From NCBI RefSeq assembly GCF_013391805.1, contig NZ_CP058364.1:1054501-1118500 (forward strand): DNA of 64,000 nt. The letters run 5' to 3'. The position numbers and the translations under genes are program-made. Within the stretch, counting starts at the first letter, position 1, and every line of letters begins with the position of its first letter. The stretch comes from Galbibacter sp. BG1 (lineage in GTDB: Bacteria; Bacteroidota; Bacteroidia; Flavobacteriales; Flavobacteriaceae). The notes beneath the pieces were generated by a model. It did not search any database, was not told the origin of the DNA, and saw nothing but the letters and a program-made list of their open reading frames with translations. Shown here piece after piece: positions 16,921-26,600 of the stretch.

Positions 16921-19734
16921 CTATTTAGGCTGTCTTTGCATATTGTCTTTGGTTTTATCAAAAACATATTCTATTACTTGTTCGTGTCTTCGCTTAGAAC
17001 GTGTTGCACTACCAGCAGCGGGCGCAGCATAGAAACGGCGCGAGGCCACCCTAAAGCTACGGGCCTCATCAAAATGAAGCAATAAGTGGCTCCAAGCACC
17101 CATATTCCTTGGTTCTTCTTGTGCCCAAACTACTTCCTCTGCGTTGCTGTACTTTTCTATTATTTCTCTCATTTTGGTTGTTGGTAAAGGGAACAACTGT
17201 TCTATTCTTACCAAAGCAACATCATCTCGCTCCTTATCTTCTTTTGCTGCCAAAAGATCGTAGTAGAATTTCCCAGTACAGAACACCAAAGTCTTCACTT
17301 TTTTAACTTCTGCTTCGGCATCGTCTATCACTGTTTGAAAACTCCCATTTGCCATTTCTTCTACGGAAGAAACCACTTTTGGATGCCTCAATAAACTTTT
17401 TGGGGTAAAAACAATTAAAGGTTTTCTATAATCGGCCTTCATTTGTCTTCTGAACAAATGAAATAAGTTTGCTGGGGTTGTAACATCGGCCACAAACATA
17501 TTGTCTTTGGCGCAAAGCTGAAGATATCTCTCCATTCTAGCAGAAGAGTGCTCTGCCCCTTGCCCTTCGTAACCATGGGGCAACAACATGATCAATCCAT
17601 TTTGTAGCTTCCATTTATCCTCGGCTGCAGAAATATATTGGTCTATCATCACTTGGGCACCATTACTAAAGTCTCCAAACTGCGCCTCCCAAATGGTTAA
17701 CGTATTTGGGCTTGCCATGGCGTAACCATAATCGAATCCTACCACTCCGTATTCAGAGAGTAATGAATTGTAGATATCGAAATGTCCGTTTTGGTTTTCT
17801 TTTAATTCGTTCAGCAAAACAACCTCTTCTTCCGATTCTTCTACTTTGATTACTGCGTGGCGGTGAGAAAAAGTACCTCTTTCTACATCCTGTCCAGACA
17901 TACGTACATCGAAACCTTCTTCTAGCAAACTACCATAAGCCAACAGCTCTCCCATCGCCCAATCGAGTTTGTCAGTTTCAAAGAACATTTTATTACGTTC
18001 ATTTATTAGTTTCTCGATTTTACGCATGAACTTTTTATCCCCCGGAAGATTGGTGATTGTTTTAGCAATTTCCGTCAGTTTATCTTTAGAAAAAGAAGTG
18101 TCTACCTCTTCCATCATTTTATCTTCCAATGCCGGATTAAAGCCTTTCCATTCATCCTGCATAAAAGGTGTGATAATTGTTTTATCCTCCTTACGGGAAT
18201 CTTCCAGTTTCTCTTCTAAAGATTTTTTATAGTCGTCTTCCAATTTACTTACAAAAGAGTCATCTATTACCCCTTCAGACTTTAGTTTTTCCGCATAAAT
18301 ATCGCGAGGGTTTTGATGCTTGGAAATAGCCTTGTAAAGTTTTGGCTGTGTAAAACGAGGTTCATCTCCTTCGTTATGTCCGTATTTTCTATATCCTAAA
18401 AGATCGATAAATACATCCCTTCCATAGCGCATACGATAATCTAATGCAAACGTAGCTGCGTGAACTACGGCTTCTGCATCGTCTGCATTTACGTGAAGTA
18501 TTGGTGATAAGGTAACCTTACCAACATCGGTACAGTACGTAGAAGATCTTCCGTCGAGATAATTGGTGGTAAAACCAATTTGATTGTTTACCACAATGTG
18601 TATGGTACCCCCGGTTTTATAACCATCGAGCAATGCCATTTGCACAACTTCATAAGCAATCCCTTGCCCAGCAATAGCGGCATCCCCATGCACCACAATT
18701 GGTAACACCTTAGAAAAATCGTCTTTAAAATGTCTATCTTGTTTTGCTCGCGTAATACCTTCCACAACCGCACCTACGGTTTCCAAATGGGAAGGGTTGG
18801 GAGCAATATTCATATTTATTTTTTTCCCTCCATGGGTTTTTCGGTCGCTTGTCCAACCTAGGTGATATTTTACATCTCCATCAAAAATATCCTGTTCATA
18901 GTCTTTTCCGTCGAATTCACTAAAAATATCCTTTGCCGGCTTTCCAAAAATATTGGTAAGCACATTAAGCCTTCCACGGTGAGCCATTCCCATTACAAAT
19001 TGCTCTACTCCCATATCGGCTGCTTTTTCTACCATGGTATCCAGCGCGGGGATTAAAGATTCGTTTCCTTCCAAAGAAAAACGCTTCTGCCCCACATATT
19101 TGGTATGTAAAAAGTTTTCAAAGGAAATAGCTTCATTTAACTTCCTAAGAATATTCTTTTTCTCTTCTTCGGAAAATTTAGGATGGTTGTCGTTTACATT
19201 TAACCATTCCTGTATCCACTGTATGCGCTCTGGATTTCGAATATACATATACTCAATTCCAATTGCATCGCAATAAATTGCCTCTAGATGATTGATGATT
19301 TCCTGAAGCGTTGAGGGACCAATGCCCAAAATATCACCTGCATTGAAAATTGTTTTTAAATCGGCCTCTTCCAAACCAAAATTTTCAATTGCCAGTGTAG
19401 GCTCGTATTTTCTTCTTTCCCTTACAGGGTTGGTTTTTGTAAATAAATGACCGCGACTGCGGTAGCCATCAATAAGGCGTACCACTTGAAACTCTTTATA
19501 AACGTCTTGGGAGATTTCTAGTTTTTCGCCCGTAGCTGGAACTTCGAAAGTAACCGTTCCACTTTCAGAAAAAGTTTGATGATCGGAAGCATCTGCATTC
19601 TCCATCCCAAAATCGAAACCTTGAAAAAAGGCTCTCCAACTTGGCTCAACACTATCTGGGTTTATTAAATATTGATCGTATAAGTCCGCAAAAAAAGCGG
19701 TATTCGCCGCATTTAAAAAGGAATATTTATCCAT
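16921..19734 (-). CDS. sucA: 2-oxoglutarate dehydrogenase E1 component
   Basis: 937 aa thiamine-diphosphate enzyme that decarboxylates 2-oxoglutarate and succinylates the E2 lipoyl group. The N-terminal segment FFADLYDQYLINPDSVEPSWRAFF is the E2-binding motif. The ThDP/Mg site reads GDAAIAGQG...VVNNQIGFTT around residues 350-390. The transketolase-like C-terminal domains are complete. Length is standard. It forms the sucA-sucB operon; the E3 gene is not in this window. A TACTTTTG box lies about 40 bp upstream on the minus strand. Confidence 0.97.
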   Translation of the reverse strand: MDKYSFLNAANTAFFADLYDQYLINPDSVEPSWRAFFQGFDFGMENADASDHQTFSESGTVTFEVPATGEKLEISQDVYKEFQVVRLIDGYRSRGHLFTKTNPVRERRKYEPTLAIENFGLEEADLKTIFNAGDILGIGPSTLQEIINHLEAIYCDAIGIEYMYIRNPERIQWIQEWLNVNDNHPKFSEEEKKNILRKLNEAISFENFLHTKYVGQKRFSLEGNESLIPALDTMVEKAADMGVEQFVMGMAHRGRLNVLTNIFGKPAKDIFSEFDGKDYEQDIFDGDVKYHLGWTSDRKTHGGKKINMNIAPNPSHLETVGAVVEGITRAKQDRHFKDDFSKVLPIVVHGDAAIAGQGIAYEVVQMALLDGYKTGGTIHIVVNNQIGFTTNYLDGRSSTYCTDVGKVTLSPILHVNADDAEAVVHAATFALDYRMRYGRDVFIDLLGYRKYGHNEGDEPRFTQPKLYKAISKHQNPRDIYAEKLKSEGVIDDSFVSKLEDDYKKSLEEKLEDSRKEDKTIITPFMQDEWKGFNPALEDKMMEEVDTSFSKDKLTEIAKTITNLPGDKKFMRKIEKLINERNKMFFETDKLDWAMGELLAYGSLLEEGFDVRMSGQDVERGTFSHRHAVIKVEESEEEVVLLNELKENQNGHFDIYNSLLSEYGVVGFDYGYAMASPNTLTIWEAQFGDFSNGAQVMIDQYISAAEDKWKLQNGLIMLLPHGYEGQGAEHSSARMERYLQLCAKDNMFVADVTTPANLFHLFRRQMKADYRKPLIVFTPKSLLRHPKVVSSVEEMANGSFQTVIDDAEAEVKKVKTLVFCTGKFYYDLLAAKEDKERDDVALVRIEQLFPLPTTKMREIIEKYSNAEEVVWAQEEPRNMGAWSHLLLHFDEARSFRVASRRFYAAPAAGSATRSKRRHEQVIEYVFDKTKDNMQRQPK

Positions 19735-19772
19735 GTTATCTTTTCACTGTCTCTGTTTAGACAAAATTTATA

Positions 19773-19780
19773 CAAAAGTA
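19773..19780 (-). promoter_or_regulatory. -7 box (TACTTTTG) of sucA
   Basis: TACTTTTG on the minus strand, 39 nt before the sucA ATG (19734). It matches TAnnTTTG exactly; the -33 element is not clear. Confidence 0.5.
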
Positions 19781-19839
19781 CAATATTTACCAAAATTGAA
19801 ACACGGTTTTAATATATTTATAAGATAAAAATTACTGAT

Positions 19840-20382
19840 ATGCATATTTATAACAAGTGCTGTTTTAAAAAATACATCGTTTTACTTTTTGTGTTAGGAA
19901 TTACGCATTTTGCACAAGCTCAAGTAAATGCTTACAATCAAAAATCCGATTTCTGGAGTAAAGTACGTTATGGTGGTGCTTTCGGATTGAGTGTTGGAAG
20001 CGATTTTTTTAGCGCTACCGTTTCCCCAAGTGCCATTTACCAAATAAATCCGAAATTTGCCACAGGGGTAGGTATTGATTTTACTTATGCCAATGCTGAA
20101 TTTTATACGGCTACGGTTATCGGCGGAAGCGTCATGACCTTTTACAACCCTTTTAGGCAGCTGCAATTATCTGCTGAATTTGAAGAACTGAAAGTCTATC
20201 GAAGTTTGGACAGAGTAGGTGGGCCAGATCTAAAAGAAGAATATTGGTACCCTGCCCTCTTTTTAGGTATTGGTTATAGCACAGGGCCAGTTACCATAGG
20301 CATCCAGGCAGATGTGCTTTATGATGAAGACAAAAGCATTTATTCCACGCCGTTTATGCCTTTTGTAAGGTTTTATTTTTAA
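19840..20382 (+). CDS. small outer-membrane beta-barrel protein
   Basis: 180 aa. A signal peptide (cleavage about residue 28, after FAQAQ) is followed by some eight amphipathic strands and a C-terminal aromatic strand (FMPFVRFYF). In relatives this gene beside sucA is often labelled alpha-ketoglutarate decarboxylase, but nothing in the sequence resembles a ThDP enzyme; that name appears to come from the neighbour. It is divergent from sucA. The function of the barrel is unknown. Confidence 0.7.
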   Translation: MHIYNKCCFKKYIVLLFVLGITHFAQAQVNAYNQKSDFWSKVRYGGAFGLSVGSDFFSATVSPSAIYQINPKFATGVGIDFTYANAEFYTATVIGGSVMTFYNPFRQLQLSAEFEELKVYRSLDRVGGPDLKEEYWYPALFLGIGYSTGPVTIGIQADVLYDEDKSIYSTPFMPFVRFYF

Positions 20383-20476
20383 GTTTCCCAACTTTTTATT
20401 GACAACATAAAAAGGAAGCTTGGTGTAAAATTAAATCATTCTTCCATGAATCTGTGTGGGATTTGAATCCATTAAA

Positions 20477-20515
20477 AAAACCTCTTCTTTCAAACTAACT
20501 AAAAGAAGAGGTTTT
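20477..20515 (-). terminator. intrinsic terminator of the GMC dehydrogenase operon
   Basis: Fourteen-base arms AAAACCTCTTCTTT (20477-20490) and AAAGAAGAGGTTTT (20502-20515), with an 11-nt loop. The minus strand continues TTTTTTTAATGG. It lies about 35 bp past the minus-strand stop at 20548. Confidence 0.75.
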
Positions 20516-20547
20516 AAAACGCAAAATTTAAGTAAAATCTTTGAGCC

Positions 20548-21195
20548 TTATAAAGACCAAGCTTTTCCTTGGGTGGTCTCGTCTAGAGGCAAACACCCAA
20601 TATAAACTCCAGGAACCGGATCATAAGCTAAAACTTCTTCTCCAATTTGCTGGCTGTTTTTGTACGCGTTAATGGTAGACCAACGTAAATCGTTAATCAT
20701 CCCAAACGCCAATGCTTCATTATCTTGAACTTTATTTTCTGTTGTTCCTATTTCTACTTCATTTCCTTCAATACTTATTCGATCGTTTAAATCTTTTCGT
20801 TTGCTTTCATCAACCTTAAGATTTTCTGCAACGATTTCTTCGTATTGCTCTGGAGTAATATCAGAAACGTCATCCCCGTATTTAGACTTTAGTTGATTTG
20901 CCAATCCAGCCATTTTCTTACGGTATTCTTTCTGAGCTTCCTCCGTTTCAACCTCCAATACATATTGATCTAAAAACTGTGGTACATTTACTTCTGAAGC
21001 AGAAGGTGTATCTGTTTTAGGAATAATGATATCTACAATATTGGTAAGTACAACGCCTTCTTCTTCCGTAAAAAATGTCGGTGTCCAAGTTGCTTTGTCC
21101 TCCGTACAACTTTGTAACATGCTTAACAACGTGGGCGATGCTACAACAAAACCTGTAGTTAAACCAATATTTCTAAGTGCTTTTCTTCTATCCAT
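20548..21195 (-). CDS. gluconate 2-dehydrogenase subunit 3 family protein
   Basis: 215 aa small subunit of a membrane or periplasmic GMC-type sugar dehydrogenase (PF13618 family). The N-terminus MDRRKALRNIGLTTGF has the twin-arginine pattern and is followed by a hydrophobic stretch and a lipobox-like LQSC, so it is probably a Tat-exported lipoprotein. The remainder is helical with the conserved DIIIPKTDTPSA segment. It lies 13 bp downstream of the GMC large subunit, which lacks a signal, suggesting co-export as a complex. In glucoside-3-dehydrogenases this type of subunit is essential for activity and export. Confidence 0.88.
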   Translation of the reverse strand: MDRRKALRNIGLTTGFVVASPTLLSMLQSCTEDKATWTPTFFTEEEGVVLTNIVDIIIPKTDTPSASEVNVPQFLDQYVLEVETEEAQKEYRKKMAGLANQLKSKYGDDVSDITPEQYEEIVAENLKVDESKRKDLNDRISIEGNEVEIGTTENKVQDNEALAFGMINDLRWSTINAYKNSQQIGEEVLAYDPVPGVYIGCLPLDETTQGKAWSL

Positions 21196-21208
21196 TACAT
21201 ATATTCTT

Positions 21209-22924
21209 TTACAGATTCATTTTTTTAAGTTCTTCTGCAGCATGGTTTGCAGCCCTAGCAGTAAATGCCATGTAAGATAATGATGGGTTCTGACAAGCAG
21301 AAGAAGTCATAAACGCTCCATCGGTAACATACACATTAGGCACTGCATGCAATTGATTATGCTTGTTAAGCACCGATGTTTTTGGGTCTCTCCCCATTCT
21401 AGCGGTACCCATTTCATGAATTCCTAGCCCCATACCACCAATACTATCGTAGGTAGAAATATCTTTAAATCCAGCTGCCTCTAGCATTTCTGCAGCCTGA
21501 TCTTTCATATCTTTACGCATGGCCATTTCGTTTTCACCGAAATCGGCATCGAAAGTTACGGTAGGTAATCCCCACTCATCTTTCTTATCGTAATCTAAAT
21601 ACATTTTATTGTTATGGTCTGGAAGGGTCTCTCCAAAGGCAGTCATCCCCATGGTCCATCCACCAGGTTCCATAATCGCTTTTTTAAGATCTTTACCATA
21701 GGAAAGCTCTTTAATGGATTCTGACCAATCGCCTCTACTTGCTCCACCTTGATAACCGTAACCACGGATAAAATCTTTCTGATCGGTATCTCCACCTAAG
21801 TTTCTAAACCTCGGTATGTAAACCCCATTGGGTCGTCTTCCTTTGTAATATTTATCGTGGAATCCATCAAACTTTCCACTTGCACCAACTCTAAAGTGAT
21901 GATCCATTAAGTTTCTTCCCAATTCTCCACTATCGTTACCCATTCCGTCAGGGAATCTATTAGATTTAGATTGTAGTAGAATTGATGCCGATGCCACTGC
22001 AGAAGCACAAAGGAAAATTACTTTCGCTTTGTATTCAAAAGTCTCCTTAGTTTCAGCATCGATAACGCGCACACCAGTTGCTTTACCAGTATTTTCATCG
22101 TACATCACTTCGTGAACAATGGAAAATGGCCTAAGGGTCATGTTACCGGTTGCTTCTGCCGCTGGCAATGTAGAAGAGTTACTGCTAAAATAGGCGCCAA
22201 AAGGACAACCTCTAATGCAACGGTTTCTGTATTGACAAGCACTTCTCCCTGCACCTTCTTTGGTTCCTTGGGTAATGTGCGCTACACGTCCAATCGTAAT
22301 TACACGATCATTAAATTTTCCTTCAATTGAGTTTTTAAAGTGATCTTCTACACAGTTTAGATCCATTGGAGGTAAAAAATTACCATCTGGTAAATGTGGC
22401 AATCCTAAATTTACACCACTTACTCCTATATATTGTTCAACTTTATCGTACCAAGGCTTTAATTCGGCATATCTTACCGGCCAATCTACAGCTATTCCGT
22501 CCTTTAGGTTTGCTTCAAAATCCACATCACCCATTCGGTAACTTTGCCGACCCCACATTAAAGAACGACCACCTACATGGTATCCACGCATCCAATCGAA
22601 ACGGCGATCTTCATTATAAGGGTGTTTTATATCATCAACAAAGAAATGCTGACTATCACCGCGAACCGTATATCCTGTTCTCGCTTGTTTGTATTTTCTT
22701 TCTTTGACTTCCCGGGATGCAGCACCTCCATTAGGCATGTCCCAAGGATCGAGGTTCGCAGTCGGGTAGTCTTCAATGTGCTTAACCATTCGGCCTCTTT
22801 CTAAAACCAAGGTTTTTAGACCGTTTTCACACAGTTCTTTCGCTGCCCAACCTCCTGAAACACCGGTACCAACAACAATGGCATCGTATTCCTCTTCGGG
22901 GGAATTGTAGTAAAATGTACTCAT
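21209..22924 (-). CDS. GMC family oxidoreductase (FAD-dependent sugar dehydrogenase)
   Basis: 571 aa. The FAD-binding GTGVSGGWAAKEL motif is near residue 17, then LVLERG. The substrate domain follows, with Cys-rich CQYRNRCIRGCPFG near residues 230-245, and the C-terminal GMC signature includes GIHEMGTARMG and the Asn of SACQNPSLSYMAF. There is no signal peptide; the paired subunit 3 carries the Tat signal. Together they resemble the large and small subunits of glucoside 3-dehydrogenase or gluconate 2-dehydrogenase. Given the DUF1080 and Gfo/Idh neighbours, oxidation of a sugar at C3 is the favoured inference. No cytochrome subunit is adjacent. Confidence 0.9.
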   Translation of the reverse strand: MSTFYYNSPEEEYDAIVVGTGVSGGWAAKELCENGLKTLVLERGRMVKHIEDYPTANLDPWDMPNGGAASREVKERKYKQARTGYTVRGDSQHFFVDDIKHPYNEDRRFDWMRGYHVGGRSLMWGRQSYRMGDVDFEANLKDGIAVDWPVRYAELKPWYDKVEQYIGVSGVNLGLPHLPDGNFLPPMDLNCVEDHFKNSIEGKFNDRVITIGRVAHITQGTKEGAGRSACQYRNRCIRGCPFGAYFSSNSSTLPAAEATGNMTLRPFSIVHEVMYDENTGKATGVRVIDAETKETFEYKAKVIFLCASAVASASILLQSKSNRFPDGMGNDSGELGRNLMDHHFRVGASGKFDGFHDKYYKGRRPNGVYIPRFRNLGGDTDQKDFIRGYGYQGGASRGDWSESIKELSYGKDLKKAIMEPGGWTMGMTAFGETLPDHNNKMYLDYDKKDEWGLPTVTFDADFGENEMAMRKDMKDQAAEMLEAAGFKDISTYDSIGGMGLGIHEMGTARMGRDPKTSVLNKHNQLHAVPNVYVTDGAFMTSSACQNPSLSYMAFTARAANHAAEELKKMNL

Positions 22925-22955
22925 TATTTATAGCTTGTTTACAATAGTAGTTTTT

Positions 22956-22963
22956 CAAATATA
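22956..22963 (-). promoter_or_regulatory. -7 box (TATATTTG) of the GMC operon
   Basis: Exact TAnnTTTG match on the minus strand, 32 nt before the GMC ATG at 22924, in the divergent region shared with the isomerase gene at 23068. No TTG at ideal spacing. Confidence 0.5.
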
Positions 22964-23067
22964 AAAATTAATTTTTTACATTAGACGAATAATTTAATTA
23001 TCAATACCCTATTTTAACAACATTAACATTACTGATTTACTAATTTTCAATATCAATTTATGAGAAT

Positions 23068-24084
23068 ATGAAGAGAAGAATCTTTCTGAAAAATACCGGA
23101 CAAGCGGGTTTAGCCCTTTCTTTTCTAGGTATGTATGCCTGCAAGAATAACCATTCTAAAAAAAACAATTCCCCCACTGAAGAAGTTTCTTTCGAGCCAT
23201 TTTTTAAATTTTCGCTTGCCCAATGGTCTATGCACAAAATGATCTTGGAGCAAGGGGAAAACCCAATGAATTTTGCGGAAAAGGCGAAATCTTGGGGATT
23301 TACAGGCCTAGAATACGTGAGTCAACTATATAACAAGGAAATAGAAAAACGTGGTAATGATAACAATGCCATTATTTCTTTGGCCGAAGACTTGAAAAAG
23401 AAAAGTGACGAACACCAAATGCATAACCAAATTATGATGGTAGATCTTCCTGGGGAAGATAATCTTTTAGCCACCCCAAACGAAGAAATGCGTACAAAAG
23501 CTATAGAAAACCATAAGATTTGGGTAGACGCTACTTCGGTGCTCGGTTGCCACTCCATGAGAATTAATCTTTTTGGAAGCATGGAGAAAGAAGAGTGGAA
23601 AGAAGCTAGTATTGCTTCCCTTACTGTTTTAACGGCATACGCCGAGGAGAAAAGAGTGAATATTATTGTTGAAAACCACGGATACCTATCTTCGAATGCT
23701 GCGCTGTTAGCAGAAGTAATAGAAACTGTGAACAAGTCTAATTGTGGAACGCTACCAGACTTTGGTAATTTTTGCTTGCGACGGGAAGGCGATGCACTTT
23801 GGGACGCACCCTGCATAGAAGAATACGATATGTATAAAGGTGTAAAAGAATTAATGCCTTATGCCAAAGGAGTAAGCGCAAAATCCTATAATTTTAATAA
23901 AGAAGGCAAAGAAACCAAAATAGACTACTATAAAATGATGCAGATTGTAAAAGACGCCGGCTTCACCGGTTACGTAGGCGTTGAATACGAAGGAGAGGCC
24001 ATTTCTGAAGAAAAAGGGATTTTGGCAACCAAAGCACTTCTGCTTGATGTTGCTAAAAAACTAGATAATCCTTCGGCTACATAA
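23068..24084 (+). CDS. sugar phosphate isomerase/epimerase (TIM barrel) with Tat-type lipoprotein signal
   Basis: 338 aa. The N-terminus MKRRIFLKNTGQAGLAL fits the Tat RRxFLK consensus and ends at a lipobox (GMYAC, Cys25), so it is probably exported and anchored. The rest is an AP-endonuclease-2/xylose-isomerase-like TIM barrel: metal ligands are suggested by IVENHG, LPDFGNF, VSAKSYNF and VGVEYEG. Related proteins are called hydroxypyruvate isomerase or TIM-barrel proteins. It begins the plus-strand half of the sugar cluster, divergent from the GMC operon. A periplasmic isomerase or epimerase of keto-sugars is inferred. Confidence 0.83.
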   Translation: MKRRIFLKNTGQAGLALSFLGMYACKNNHSKKNNSPTEEVSFEPFFKFSLAQWSMHKMILEQGENPMNFAEKAKSWGFTGLEYVSQLYNKEIEKRGNDNNAIISLAEDLKKKSDEHQMHNQIMMVDLPGEDNLLATPNEEMRTKAIENHKIWVDATSVLGCHSMRINLFGSMEKEEWKEASIASLTVLTAYAEEKRVNIIVENHGYLSSNAALLAEVIETVNKSNCGTLPDFGNFCLRREGDALWDAPCIEEYDMYKGVKELMPYAKGVSAKSYNFNKEGKETKIDYYKMMQIVKDAGFTGYVGVEYEGEAISEEKGILATKALLLDVAKKLDNPSAT

Positions 24085-24177
24085 GCTATATAGTATAATA
24101 TTGTATTTAAAACAAAACAACAACGTTTCTTAACAGGAACACAATTACAAACTCTAACTATTTAAACGCAAGTTCAT

Positions 24178-25407
24178 ATGAACAAAAAAATTCAATTTCA
24201 ACTTTCCTTAATGATGTTCTTGGAATTCTTCATTTGGGGCGGTTGGTTTGTTACGCTGGGCACATTTTTAAGCAACAACTTAGGGGCTTCGGGCTCTCAA
24301 TCTGCCATGGCATTTTCTACACAATCTTGGGGGGCTATCGTAGCTCCTTTTATAATAGGTCTCATCGCCGATCGTTATTTTAATGCGGAAAGAATTCTTG
24401 GTGTACTCCATTTAATAGGGGCCGTTTTAATGTACTTTATGTACCAAAGTGCCGATTTTGGTACTTTTTATCCATTTGTTTTGGGGTATATGATTGCTTA
24501 TATGCCAACTTTGGCTTTGGTAAATTCTATCTCCTTTAACCAAATGACGGATCCTGGAAAACAATTTTCCTTTGTTCGTGTTTTTGGAACTATAGGATGG
24601 ATTGTAGCTGGCGGGGTAATAAGCTTCTTAGCTTGGGATTCTACCCAGAATATTGCTCAAGGAATGCTTAAAAATACATTCTTAATGGTTTCTGTGGCTT
24701 CAGCAGTATTAGGATTATTTAGTTTCACACTTCCCAAGACACCACCAAAAGTGGATAAAAATGAAAAAGCAAGTATTTCCGAAATTTTAGGCTTGGATGC
24801 TCTAAACCTTTTAAAGAACAAGAACTTCCTGTTATTCTTTATTGCATCTGTATTAATTTGTATTCCATTGGCATTCTATTACCAAAATGCAAGTCCTTTT
24901 TTAACAGAAATTGGAGTCGAGAATTCTACTTTTAAGATGTCTTTTGGGCAAATGTCTGAGGTTCTCTTTATGCTTCTGCTACCCTTTTTCTTTAAGAAAT
25001 TTGGATTTAAAAAAACCATTTTAGCAGGGATGCTTGCATGGACTATCCGTTATTTGCTTTTTGCTTACGGAAACGCCGGGGAATTAGTGTTTATGCTTAT
25101 TATTGGTATTGCTTTACACGGTATTTGCTACGACTTCTTCTTTGTCTCCGGACAGATTTATACCGATTCTAAAGCGGGACCAAAATATAAGAGTGCAGCT
25201 CAAGGTTTAATTACTTTAGCCACGTACGGGGTAGGAATGCTCATAGGTTTTGAAATAGCCGGAATGATTTCTGATAAATTTTTAATTGCTGAAGGAAGTC
25301 ACGATTGGTATAGCATTTGGATCTATCCAGCTGGATTTGCCCTAGCAGTAGCCGTATTATTCGCTATTTTCTTTAAAGATGAAAAAGTAGCTTACAAAGA
25401 ACAATAA
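24178..25407 (+). CDS. MFS transporter, nucleoside:H+ symporter (NupG-like) family
   Basis: 409 aa with twelve predicted TM helices and no signal peptide. The opening MMFLEFFIWGGWFVTLGTFL and the GLIADRYFNAERIL loop after TM2 fit the NupG/XapB branch of the major facilitator superfamily. Such genes recur in Bacteroidetes clusters with Gfo/Idh and sugar isomerase genes, so a sugar or keto-sugar substrate is more likely here than a nucleoside. It lies 93 bp after the isomerase and 26 bp before the first Gfo/Idh gene, probably one transcript. Confidence 0.87.
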   Translation: MNKKIQFQLSLMMFLEFFIWGGWFVTLGTFLSNNLGASGSQSAMAFSTQSWGAIVAPFIIGLIADRYFNAERILGVLHLIGAVLMYFMYQSADFGTFYPFVLGYMIAYMPTLALVNSISFNQMTDPGKQFSFVRVFGTIGWIVAGGVISFLAWDSTQNIAQGMLKNTFLMVSVASAVLGLFSFTLPKTPPKVDKNEKASISEILGLDALNLLKNKNFLLFFIASVLICIPLAFYYQNASPFLTEIGVENSTFKMSFGQMSEVLFMLLLPFFFKKFGFKKTILAGMLAWTIRYLLFAYGNAGELVFMLIIGIALHGICYDFFFVSGQIYTDSKAGPKYKSAAQGLITLATYGVGMLIGFEIAGMISDKFLIAEGSHDWYSIWIYPAGFALAVAVLFAIFFKDEKVAYKEQ

Positions 25408-25433
25408 GTACACAACCAACAAACCATATAAAA

Positions 25434-26567
25434 ATGAGTAAAAAAATAAGATTAGGAATTTTAGGTGGGGGCGGAGACTCTCTTATAGGGGTTTTACACC
25501 GTATCGCCTCTTCCATGTACGACAGTTATCAACTCGTAGGTGGGGTATTCAATCCAAATTACGATGAAAACATCGGCTTCGCTGAGCAAATTGGCATTCC
25601 AATCGATCGCATCTACAAGGATTTTGATGCTATGATTGAAGGAGAGTTAAAGCTTCCAGAAGAAGAACGTATGCAAGTGGTTTCCATACTTACCCCTAAC
25701 TTTCTTCATTTTCCAATGGCCAAAAAATTATTGGAATCTGGTTTCAATGTCATCTGCGAAAAACCGATGACAACCACTTTGGAAGAAGCAGAAATCCTTC
25801 AGCAAACATTAGAAAAAGCCAATAAGGTATTTGCGGTTACCTACACGTATACCGGCTATCCTATGGTGCGACAAATGAAAGAGATGATCGCTTCGGGAGT
25901 CATTGGTAAAATCCAAAAAATAGACGTTCAATATTATCAGGGGTGGATTAACCCAATTATTCACGATAAGCAAAAAAGAAATACCATTTGGCGTTTAGAT
26001 CCAGAGAAATCGGGCATTAGTTGTTGTGTTGGGGATATTGGCACCCATGGTTTCGATATGATTGAATATGTTACAGGGATGGAAGTTAAGACGATCTTGG
26101 CCGACCTAAATTACCTGTACAGTGATAATAAAATGGATATCGATGGCACCATTCTTCTTCGCCTTGCTGAAAACGTAAAAGGTGTGTTACGCACCAGCCA
26201 GATTGCCACAGGCGAAGAAAATAACTTTGCCGTTAATATTTATGGTGACAAAGGCGGATTGAAATGGGAGCAGGAAAACCCAAATTACCTCTACCACCTC
26301 ACGGATGAAGAACCAATGCGCGTTTTAAAATCTGGACACGGTTATAATAGCGAATTCTCTTTAGACGGCACTAAATTGCCTCCTGGACACCCCGAAGGCA
26401 TTTTCGATTCTATGGGAAATATCTATAAAGGTGTTGCCAAAGCGATTCGTAAAGAGAAATACCACCCCGGGGAATTCCCTACTATGAGAGACGGGGTTCG
26501 CGGCATGAATTTTATAGAGCGAGCGGTAGAATCGCATCAAAAAGGAAATGTTTGGATCGATGTTTAA
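25434..26567 (+). CDS. Gfo/Idh/MocA family NAD(P)-dependent oxidoreductase
   Basis: 377 aa. The N-terminal Rossmann motif is LGILGGGGDSLIG (residues 7-19); the catalytic EKPMTT motif follows, and the C-terminal alpha/beta domain has DIGTHGFDMIEYVTG, with the His near the active site. No signal, so cytoplasmic. Members interconvert sugar hydroxyls and ketones; in 3-keto sugar pathways they reduce 3-keto-glucose or act as oxidants of the intact sugar. It is closely related to the following gene at 26743 (same start pattern and similar ends), probably a diverged duplication. Confidence 0.9.
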   Translation: MSKKIRLGILGGGGDSLIGVLHRIASSMYDSYQLVGGVFNPNYDENIGFAEQIGIPIDRIYKDFDAMIEGELKLPEEERMQVVSILTPNFLHFPMAKKLLESGFNVICEKPMTTTLEEAEILQQTLEKANKVFAVTYTYTGYPMVRQMKEMIASGVIGKIQKIDVQYYQGWINPIIHDKQKRNTIWRLDPEKSGISCCVGDIGTHGFDMIEYVTGMEVKTILADLNYLYSDNKMDIDGTILLRLAENVKGVLRTSQIATGEENNFAVNIYGDKGGLKWEQENPNYLYHLTDEEPMRVLKSGHGYNSEFSLDGTKLPPGHPEGIFDSMGNIYKGVAKAIRKEKYHPGEFPTMRDGVRGMNFIERAVESHQKGNVWIDV

Positions 26568-26600
26568 AAAAGATTTCCTTTAGAATATACATCGTAAGAG

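Noticed and set aside
19840-20382. Alpha-ketoglutarate decarboxylase
   Set aside because: This name is common for the orthologue but the protein is a signal-bearing small beta-barrel; the label seems copied from adjacent sucA.
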